Assembly: GCA_019414045.1 (NCBI GenBank)
Contig: DXMW01000001.1
Span: forward strand, 1 to 64,000
DNA: 64,000 nucleotides
Direction of reading: 5' to 3'
From: Collinsella sp.
GTDB lineage: Bacteria > Actinomycetota > Coriobacteriia > Coriobacteriales > Coriobacteriaceae
Below, in pieces: positions 33,781 to 40,805 of the stretch. Every line of letters starts with the position of its first letter. Within the stretch, counting starts at the first letter, position 1. Made by a program: the position numbers and the translations under genes. The notes beneath the pieces were generated by a model. It was given only the letters and a program-made list of their open reading frames with translations, ran no database searches and had not been told where the DNA came from.

Positions 33781-35505
33781 GTGGACGAGGAAGCAAGCAT
33801 CATCCTGGGGGATGCCATCGCCTTTTGCCAGCGCGACGGCCAAGATGCACGCCTCATCAACATGCTGGGGCAATCGCGCGCCATAAGCCTGACCGAAGAT
33901 ACGCTCACGATCGAGGCCCCCTCGCGCTTTGCCATCGCGCAGCTCAAAAAGCATCAGCCGACTATTGAGGCCTATCTGGAAGAAATCGCCTTTGCACCGA
34001 TTGCTCTCGACATCGTGGCACCGCAAGGCGCCGCGACGGAATCCGCTGCCGCCACGGCGCCCGCCACGGCTCCCGCTGCTTCCCCGGCGGTGCCGGCCTC
34101 CGCAGGCGATGTGCCGACAATCGAGCACCAGCACAGCGATGTTTCCCGTGAAACAATGGCACCGTTGACGAGCGCGGCGGCGACGTCAACGAACGCACCC
34201 GTCACGCACATGCCCATCGCTCACGACGCAGCGGCGGGCGCGGATTCGGGCATTGCAATCAAGAACACGCTCTCGGCCGACGATTTTCGTCGCATGATGA
34301 ACCAGATGAAGGGCGGAGCGCCGACTAAATCCACGCAAGCTGCGGCCCCCGCTTCACCCATGCCAGCACCGACCGTGCCGGCCGAGCAGAATACGGATGG
34401 AGCCCCGCTCGCCGCGAACTCAAAATTTACCTTTGAGAACTTTGTCTACGGCCCCGAGAACAGCCATGCCTATCGCTCGGCACTCAAGTTTGCCGCCCTC
34501 GCGGACGAGCGCGGCACATGCACATCCCTGTTCATCTATGGCAAATCGGGGCTGGGCAAGACCCATCTGCTGCTCGCCATCAAAAACGAGCTCGCCGAGA
34601 AGTCGCCCGAGATCAAGGTCAAGTATGCCAACTCCCAGGCATATCTGGACGACCTGATGACCGAGTTCGACCGTCAAAAGAAGAGCAACGCCCCCATCAT
34701 GCAGGCGTACCACGGCGTGGACGTGCTCATCATCGATGACATCCAAAACATCATCGGCAAGCGCGCGAGTGTGGACTACTTTTTCCAGCTCATGGACGAG
34801 TTCATCCGCAACAACAAGAAGGTCGTCATCGCGGCAGACCGCGCCCCCAAGGACCTGAGCATGGACGAGCGTCTGACCAGCCGCTTCAACGCCGGAATGC
34901 TCTGCCTGGTCGCAGAGCCCAGCTACGAGATGAAATACAAGATCTTGCAGCGCTATTACGAGAACACCATCGTCGCCGCTCCCGAGGCGGGCGACGACTC
35001 ACTGCTGGCGGCCTATGGGGGCGACGGCGGACACCTGACCGACGAGCACTTTAAACACATGGCCGAGGTCTCGGGCACCAACATCCGCGAACTCGAGAGC
35101 TTTTGCGAGCGCTGCGCCGGCGAGGCGGGCGACCGTGAGCGCGAGGGCGGGGAGCTCACCTTTGACGATATCGACGCCATCGCCAGCCAGTACTTCGACA
35201 CATCGGCCAAAAAGATCAACGTCCAGACGGTTCAGTCCGTCATCGAAGAGCAGTACGGCGTGACGCACGAGGAGCTCATCGGCCCGCGTCGCAACGCCAA
35301 TATCGCCAAAGCACGCCATATCGCTATCTACCTGGCCATCGAGATGTGCGAAATGACGACCACGGCGGTGGGCGCCGAATTTGGCAACCGCAACCACTCG
35401 ACCGTCAGCACGAGCTACAAAAAGGTCCAGAAGATGATCCAGGAAGACCGCACCGTCACCGAAGACCTCAAGTCGCTGCGCGATAAAATTACACTGCGCT
35501 CGTAG
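33781..35505 (+). CDS. dnaA: Chromosomal replication initiator DnaA
   Basis: Domain I is at 1-85, followed by an Ala/Pro-rich domain II (about 85-215). The AAA+ domain has Walker A GKSGLGKTH and Walker B VLIIDDIQN. Domain IV starts after about residue 460 with an ARHIAIYL helix. The DNA-reading loop reads FGNRNHSTV instead of the usual FGGRDHTTV-type sequence, so Asn538 replaces the base-contacting Asp. At 574 residues it is longer than usual because of domain II. GTG at 33781 follows GGGAGA. A parS-like sequence is embedded at 34140-34155. Confidence 0.96.
   Translation: MDEEASIILGDAIAFCQRDGQDARLINMLGQSRAISLTEDTLTIEAPSRFAIAQLKKHQPTIEAYLEEIAFAPIALDIVAPQGAATESAAATAPATAPAASPAVPASAGDVPTIEHQHSDVSRETMAPLTSAAATSTNAPVTHMPIAHDAAAGADSGIAIKNTLSADDFRRMMNQMKGGAPTKSTQAAAPASPMPAPTVPAEQNTDGAPLAANSKFTFENFVYGPENSHAYRSALKFAALADERGTCTSLFIYGKSGLGKTHLLLAIKNELAEKSPEIKVKYANSQAYLDDLMTEFDRQKKSNAPIMQAYHGVDVLIIDDIQNIIGKRASVDYFFQLMDEFIRNNKKVVIAADRAPKDLSMDERLTSRFNAGMLCLVAEPSYEMKYKILQRYYENTIVAAPEAGDDSLLAAYGGDGGHLTDEHFKHMAEVSGTNIRELESFCERCAGEAGDREREGGELTFDDIDAIASQYFDTSAKKINVQTVQSVIEEQYGVTHEELIGPRRNANIAKARHIAIYLAIEMCEMTTTAVGAEFGNRNHSTVSTSYKKVQKMIQEDRTVTEDLKSLRDKITLRS
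34140..34155. promoter_or_regulatory. parS-like site inside dnaA
   Basis: TGTTTCCCGTGAAACA differs from the perfect parS by one base. It lies within the part of dnaA encoding the disordered domain II, where coding constraint is low. Confidence 0.7.
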
Positions 35506-35743
35506 GGAAATAGAGACACCTGTTGAAAACTTGTCGAAACCACGGGCATAAGGTGTCTAAAACCCAACCCGCGGTGATGAAAAGTTTTGCGCAGGTTTTG
35601 AACGTGGAAAACCACCCCTGTTGCACACAGGCTGCTGTCGATTCTCTTTCTGGGTCTGACCTGCGTCTTTGGGAGTAATCAACAGTTTCGTCAGTGCTAT
35701 TACTATTATTAAGATATTTATATCTATAGAAAGGTATTAAAAG
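35506..35743. other. Origin region, right subregion (boxes plus AT-rich element)
   Basis: The dnaA-dnaN gap carries TGTTGAAAA (35521-35529), TTGTCGAAA (35531-35539), TTTTGAACG (35597-35605) and CGTGGAAAA (35604-35612). A strongly AT-rich stretch at about 35695-35743 contains the palindrome AGATAT-TT-ATATCT (35712-35725). The pair TTGAAAA plus TTGTCGAAA recurs in the left subregion at 32332-32349. An AT-rich unwinding element next to boxes is the classic oriC layout, so the unwinding site is placed here. The promoter of dnaN must also lie here. Confidence 0.75.
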
Positions 35744-36847
35744 ATGAAGTTCACCGTCAGCCAGAGCTCGCTTACACAAGCCATCGGCGTCGTTATGAAG
35801 GGTGTCGCTTCGGCATCCACCCTTCCCATCCTGTCGGGCGTGCTCGTCAAGGCCCAAGACGGCATCTTGGAATTCCAGACCTCTAACTACACCATCTCGA
35901 TCCGTCATCGCATCGCGGCGCATGTCGAAGAAGAGGGCGAGATGGTTATCCCCTGTAAGATGCTCTCCAATATCACCAAGACCCTCCCCGATGCCCCGGT
36001 CACCTTTGAGCTGTCCGAGCGCCAGGTGCTGATTGGTTGCGAGAAGAGCTCTTTCCGCCTGAACACGCTTGATGCTAATGACTTCCCCGAGTTTCCGGCC
36101 TATGCCATCGAGAGCGCCGTGGAACTGCCGACCGATATCTTGTCCGAGATGGTCGGCCGCGTGTGGCGCGTCACCTCGACCGACAAGGCCCGCCCCATCC
36201 TGGGTGGCGTGCACATGAAGGTCGAGAACAACACCGTGCGCCTGGTGGCGACCGATTCCTTCCGTTTGGCCGTGTGCGATACGCAGGTCGAGACCTCGAC
36301 CCTCGAAGGCTCCTTTGAGCTCAACGTTCCGGCTGACGCCTTTAACGACGCACTGAACATCATGGACAGCCAGGCGACCATCATGATCGGGGCTACCGAC
36401 ACCCAAGTCGTCTTCGAGGCCGGCAACACCACCTACGTGTCGCGCCGCATCGAGGGCGTGTACCCCAACTACAAGCAGCTCATCCCCGATTCGTGCGTGA
36501 CGAGCGTCAAGATCGACGTCGCCGCCTTTAACGCCGCCCTCAAGCGCGTGGCCGTTATCGCGAGCGCCAACCCCGCCGTCAAGTTCGAGATCGATGTCGA
36601 GAACGGGCAGATGGGCCTGTCCTCCATCTCCAATGACCAGGACCTTGCGCAGGAGACGATCGATGTCGAGGCCGAGGGCGAGTCGGGTACCATCGCCTTC
36701 AACTACCACTACATCTTCGGCTGCCTCAATGCCCTGTCCAAGGAGAAGGAGATCACGCTGGAGCTCAAGAGCTACTCGCAGGCGGGCATCTTCAAGTCCT
36801 ACGACAAGATCAACTACCTGTACCTGGTCATGCCGGTTCGCATCTAG
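35744..36847 (+). CDS. dnaN: DNA polymerase III beta sliding clamp
   Basis: The 367-residue protein is built of three repeated clamp domains. It starts MKFTVSQSSLTQAI and ends with the conserved YLYLVMPVRI, which forms part of the binding pocket for polymerase and clamp-interacting peptides. It encircles DNA as a dimer and tethers replicative and repair polymerases. A good AGAAAGG ribosome binding site precedes the ATG. Confidence 0.97.
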   Translation: MKFTVSQSSLTQAIGVVMKGVASASTLPILSGVLVKAQDGILEFQTSNYTISIRHRIAAHVEEEGEMVIPCKMLSNITKTLPDAPVTFELSERQVLIGCEKSSFRLNTLDANDFPEFPAYAIESAVELPTDILSEMVGRVWRVTSTDKARPILGGVHMKVENNTVRLVATDSFRLAVCDTQVETSTLEGSFELNVPADAFNDALNIMDSQATIMIGATDTQVVFEAGNTTYVSRRIEGVYPNYKQLIPDSCVTSVKIDVAAFNAALKRVAVIASANPAVKFEIDVENGQMGLSSISNDQDLAQETIDVEAEGESGTIAFNYHYIFGCLNALSKEKEITLELKSYSQAGIFKSYDKINYLYLVMPVRI

Positions 36848-36856
36848 CGCTGCGCC

Positions 36857-37963
36857 ATGACCATGTTCGCCCGCGATCTTTCCGTCGCGCACTACCGCAG
36901 TTTCGAGAGTTATCGTCTTGCCCTGGACGAGGGCGTGACGATACTTGCGGGGCCCAACGCGGCGGGAAAGACCAATCTCATAGAGGCGCTGCAGCTGCTG
37001 ACGAGCGGCGCCTCGTTTAGGCATCCGACCGCAGCCGAGCTCGTCCATGATGGCGTGGGCTCGTGCAAGATCGAGCTGAGGCTCGAGGGCGACGGCCGCG
37101 TACTTGATATGGGATTGAGCACGGAGGACGGTAAACGCTCGTTTAGCCGCAACGGCAAGAGATGCTCTGCCGCCGGTGTGCGCGGGGTTCTGCCGAGCGT
37201 GCTGTTTTGCCCCGACCATCTGGACATGGTTAAGCGAGGCGCCAGTGTGCGCCGCGCCGCCCTCGACGACTTTGGCATGCAACTGAGCGCACGCTATGCC
37301 GATCTTGCGAGCACCTATGGTCGCTGTGTGACCCAGCGTAACGCCTTGCTCAAGGAGGCCTGGTGCTGCCGCGAGATGCTCGGCGCGTGGAACGATTCGA
37401 TTGCCCGCGCGGGCGCGGCTCTGCTCGTGCACCGGTTGGCCCTGCTCGACCGGCTGGCGGGCCATGTGCGTACTGCCTACGGGCAAGTGGCGTCCGGTGA
37501 AGCCGCCAACGTGTCCTATGCGTCCACGCTGGGGGATTTGCCCCAGGTCGATGATCGCGAAGAGCTGAAGGGCTGGGCGTACGAGCGCATGCTGGCTGCC
37601 CTTGATGAGCACGCCGACGAGGAAATTCGCCGCGGCGTGACGTTGGTGGGACCGCATCGCGACGAGATTGAGTTTGCTGTGGCGGGTCGCTCCGCCCGTT
37701 CATTTGCCAGCCAAGGTCAGCAGCGAACGTTGGTTCTGGCCTGGAAGGTGGCGGAGGTGGCCGTGGCTCGCGATGTCCTGGGCACCGCCCCACTGCTGCT
37801 TTTGGACGACGTGATGAGCGAACTCGACGGCGAACGCCGCGGTGCTTTCCTGCGGCTGATCGGCGATGATATCCAGACGGTCATAACCACGACCAACCTG
37901 GGGTACTTTACCGATGACCTGCTTGATCGAGCCAAGGTGGTGAGCATGGGTGAGACGTGCTAA
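36857..37963 (+). CDS. recF: DNA repair and replication protein RecF
   Basis: This SMC-like ATPase helps load RecA at gaps. Walker A is GPNAAGKTNLIEA near residue 35. The ABC-type signature region with SFASQGQQRTLVLAWK and Walker B LLLLDDVMSELD complete the ATPase. The length of 368 residues is typical. The start may be ATG at 36857 or the in-frame ATG two codons later. It overlaps the DUF721 gene by 14 bases. Confidence 0.95.
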   Translation: MTMFARDLSVAHYRSFESYRLALDEGVTILAGPNAAGKTNLIEALQLLTSGASFRHPTAAELVHDGVGSCKIELRLEGDGRVLDMGLSTEDGKRSFSRNGKRCSAAGVRGVLPSVLFCPDHLDMVKRGASVRRAALDDFGMQLSARYADLASTYGRCVTQRNALLKEAWCCREMLGAWNDSIARAGAALLVHRLALLDRLAGHVRTAYGQVASGEAANVSYASTLGDLPQVDDREELKGWAYERMLAALDEHADEEIRRGVTLVGPHRDEIEFAVAGRSARSFASQGQQRTLVLAWKVAEVAVARDVLGTAPLLLLDDVMSELDGERRGAFLRLIGDDIQTVITTTNLGYFTDDLLDRAKVVSMGETC

Positions 37964-38513
37964 TTACGAGCGCGAGAGCGAAACGGTCGCCTTCAGTGGC
38001 TTTTTGAACGCAGAACGCCAGCGCATCCTGGCGGCTGCGACCCCTGAGCGCCGTGCGCAGATGGAGGCCGCCGAGGAGTCGCGCGCGGTCTATCGCGCGT
38101 GGAACGCGGTGTGCTCGGGCACGCGCGAGGGGCGGCATGTGACGGGCCTGCGCTACCTGCCCGAGTCCAATGAGCTGCTGGTATATCTCGACTCGCCCTC
38201 GTGGACGCAGGAAATGACGTTGTTGCGCGAGATCATCCGCGCGCGCATGGAGCGCGCCGGTGCGCATGTGGATGGCCTGGTGTTCAAAACCACCGCGCCC
38301 GGTCACACGCCGCCCGCCGCCAAGGAGCGCCTTCGCCCAGCGGCGACCGAGCGCCCGCCGGCCCCACACGCCGACCTCAGCGATGCCGAGCGCACCGAGA
38401 TTGAGCGCCAAGTGGCGCCCATCGAAGACCAAAAACTGCGCGAGGCCCTCGAGAACGCCATGAGAGCCAGTGCCGAGTGGGCCAAGGGCGTGCAAAGCAA
38501 AAAAGAGCCTTAA
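37950..38513 (+). CDS. DUF721/DciA-like protein
   Basis: The 187-residue protein carries a DUF721 domain in its first 110 residues, with YLPESNELLVYLDSPSWTQEMTLLREII matching the KH-like DciA fold. A basic, Pro/Ala-rich tail follows. DciA proteins help load DnaB helicase in bacteria lacking DnaC or DnaI, and no dnaC or dnaI is seen near dnaB here, which fits. It starts with GTG inside the end of recF. The recF-DUF721-gyrB order is typical of Actinobacteria. Confidence 0.85.
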   Translation: MRRANYERESETVAFSGFLNAERQRILAAATPERRAQMEAAEESRAVYRAWNAVCSGTREGRHVTGLRYLPESNELLVYLDSPSWTQEMTLLREIIRARMERAGAHVDGLVFKTTAPGHTPPAAKERLRPAATERPPAPHADLSDAERTEIERQVAPIEDQKLREALENAMRASAEWAKGVQSKKEP

Positions 38514-38534
38514 ATCGCATCTGGTGGCCTTGTA

Positions 38535-38568
38535 GAGCCAAATACCCTCGTTCCTGAGGGTATTTTTT
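38535..38568 (+). terminator. Terminator after the DUF721 gene
   Basis: AATACCCTC and GAGGGTATT form a nine-pair stem followed by a run of T residues, so gyrB needs its own promoter in 38569-38618. Confidence 0.85.
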
Positions 38569-38618
38569 TACGATAAACTAGTAAGGCTGTACACATTTTC
38601 TTGACTGAAGGAGGACGT

Positions 38619-40649
38619 GTGGCAAACGAAAACGATTACGATGGCGGCGAGATTAAGATTCTCGAAGGTCTCGAGGCCGTTCGTAAGCGCCCGGGCATGT
38701 ATATCGGCTCGACGAGCGCCAGCGGTCTGCATCACCTGGTGTGGGAGATCGTTGACAACTCCGTCGACGAGGCCATGGCCGGTTTCTGCACCGAGATCCA
38801 GGTGACGGTCCACGCCGACAACTCCATCACGGTCGTCGACAACGGGCGCGGTATCCCCGTCGACGAGCACCCTGTTAAAAAGATCCCGACGCTCGAGGTC
38901 GTCATGACGATTTTGCACGCCGGCGGTAAGTTCGATAATTCGGCCTATAAGGTCTCGGGCGGCCTGCACGGCGTTGGCATCTCCGTCGTCAACGCACTGT
39001 CCAAGCGCGTGGTCGTTCAGGTTCGTCGCGACGGCAACACCTACGAGATGGAGTTCTCGCGCGGCAAGACCGTCAAGAAGATGGAGGTCGTGGGCACCTC
39101 GGATTCGACGGGCACCACCGTCACCTTCTGGCCCGACGACGAGATCTTCGAGACCTGCATTTACGATTTCGATACGCTGCACAACCGTCTGCAGGAGACG
39201 GCGTTCCTCAATAAGAACCTCAAAATCGTGCTGACTGACGAGCGCGAGTCTACTCCCCACGTGGAGGAGTTTTGCTACGAGGGCGGCATCATCGACTTCG
39301 TCAAGTTCCTTAACGAGGGCAAGGACGTCCCCGAGGCCTTTAAGGAGCCTATCTACATCGAGGGCAAATCGGACCCGGACGCACCTGTGGCCAAGATGGG
39401 CGAGGTTGAGGTTTCCCTGCAGTGGAATAGCGGCTACGGCGAGAACGTCATGTCGTTTGCCAACGACATCTACACCCCCGAGGGCGGCATGCACCTTGAG
39501 GGCTTCCGCACCGCGCTCACCCGCGTGATCAACGACTATGCGCGCAAGCAGAACCTGCTCAAGGAAAAAGACGCCAATCTGACCGGCGACGATGTGCGCG
39601 AGGGCCTTTCGGCCGTTATCTCGGTCAAGCTGCCCGATCCGCAGTTTGAGGGCCAGACCAAGGCCAAGCTCGGCAGCTCCTATATGCGCGCGCTGACGCT
39701 CAAGATCGTGACCGACGGCCTCGCCGATTACTTGGAGGAGCATCCCAAGCCCGCCCGCGAGATCGTCAAGAAGGCGCAACAGGCCTGCAAGGCGCGCAAC
39801 GCCGCCCGCAAGGCGCGCGAAGCGACCCGTCGCAAGAGCCTGCTCGAGACGGCGTCCCTGCCCGGTAAGCTCGCTGACTGCTCGGTGCGCGATGCCGAGC
39901 TGACCGAGCTCTTCATCGTAGAGGGCGACTCGGCAGGCGGTTCGGCCAAGGACGGCCGTCGCCGAGACATCCAGGCGATTCTGCCCCTGCGCGGCAAGAT
40001 TTTGAACGTCGAGCGCGTTGGTGACCATCGCGCGTTCTCGAGTGACACCATCCAGTCGCTGATTACCGCGATCGGCTGCGGCGTCACGACGAGTGCCGGC
40101 GACGGCGGCGATTTCGATATCACCAAGGCGCGCTACCACAAGATCATCATCATGACCGATGCAGACGTCGACGGCGCGCATATCCGCATCCTGCTGCTGA
40201 CGTTCTTCTACAAGTACATGCGTCCGCTGATCGATGCCGGCTACGTCTATGTTGCCTGCCCGCCCATCTTTGGCATTAAGGTGCGCAACAAGATCCACTA
40301 CGTGTATCCCAACGGCCGCCAGCCCGAAGACGAGATCCTGCGCGATACCATCCAGAGTCTGGGCCTGAACCCCGATGATAACGACGAGGACGGCAAGGCC
40401 AAGGACGGCAAGATCACCAAAAAGCGCAAGGGCTATACCGTCCAGCGCTACAAGGGCCTGGGCGAGATGGACCCCAAACAGCTTGCCTCGACGACGATGG
40501 ACCCAAAGACCCGCATTCTGCAGCGTGTGTCGATCGAGGACGCCGTGGTGGCGGACCGCGCCGTGCGCGAGCTGATGGGTTCCGAGGTCGGCTATCGCCG
40601 CGAGTACATCGAGAAGCATGCACATGATGCACGATTCTTAGATGCCTAA
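38619..40649 (+). CDS. gyrB: DNA gyrase subunit B
   Basis: This is the ATPase subunit of gyrase. GHKL motifs (EIVDNSVDEA, VVDNGRGIPVD, GGLHGVGISVVNA) are followed by the TOPRIM domain with EGDSAGGSAKDGRRR and IMTDADVDGAHI. The C-terminal GEMDPKQL and the end ARFLDA are standard. GTG at 38619 follows GGAGG and gives 676 residues. A 106-bp inverted repeat, not a plain terminator, fills the gap to gyrA. Confidence 0.97.
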   Translation: MANENDYDGGEIKILEGLEAVRKRPGMYIGSTSASGLHHLVWEIVDNSVDEAMAGFCTEIQVTVHADNSITVVDNGRGIPVDEHPVKKIPTLEVVMTILHAGGKFDNSAYKVSGGLHGVGISVVNALSKRVVVQVRRDGNTYEMEFSRGKTVKKMEVVGTSDSTGTTVTFWPDDEIFETCIYDFDTLHNRLQETAFLNKNLKIVLTDERESTPHVEEFCYEGGIIDFVKFLNEGKDVPEAFKEPIYIEGKSDPDAPVAKMGEVEVSLQWNSGYGENVMSFANDIYTPEGGMHLEGFRTALTRVINDYARKQNLLKEKDANLTGDDVREGLSAVISVKLPDPQFEGQTKAKLGSSYMRALTLKIVTDGLADYLEEHPKPAREIVKKAQQACKARNAARKAREATRRKSLLETASLPGKLADCSVRDAELTELFIVEGDSAGGSAKDGRRRDIQAILPLRGKILNVERVGDHRAFSSDTIQSLITAIGCGVTTSAGDGGDFDITKARYHKIIIMTDADVDGAHIRILLLTFFYKYMRPLIDAGYVYVACPPIFGIKVRNKIHYVYPNGRQPEDEILRDTIQSLGLNPDDNDEDGKAKDGKITKKRKGYTVQRYKGLGEMDPKQLASTTMDPKTRILQRVSIEDAVVADRAVRELMGSEVGYRREYIEKHAHDARFLDA

Positions 40650-40655
40650 CCTGTT

Positions 40656-40756
40656 CGGCTTTCCCAGCCACCGCACCTTCGCCCTCAATCGTCGGTCGCG
40701 TACCCAAGTACGTTTCCCTCCTCTTTCGGGCGAATCTGCGGCACCTGGAAAAGCCG
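40656..40756. repeat. Long inverted repeat E1 between gyrB and gyrA
   Basis: Left arm 40656-40684 and right arm 40728-40756 are 29-base inverted repeats with about six mismatches (ends CGGCTTTCCCAG and CTGGAAAAGCCG). An inner palindrome CGTAC-CCAA-GTACG lies between them. There is no T-run, so it is not a simple terminator. Confidence 0.7.
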
Positions 40757-40805
40757 TCTCCGTGGTAGGGAACTAATTAGACCACGCAAACCATGAGGAG
40801 GTAAC

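Noticed and set aside
35489..37657. 722-codon frame opposite dnaN and recF
   Set aside because: It runs through the origin gap and two certain genes.
38568..40625. 685-codon frame opposite gyrB
   Set aside because: Same codon-bias shadow; gyrB is certain.
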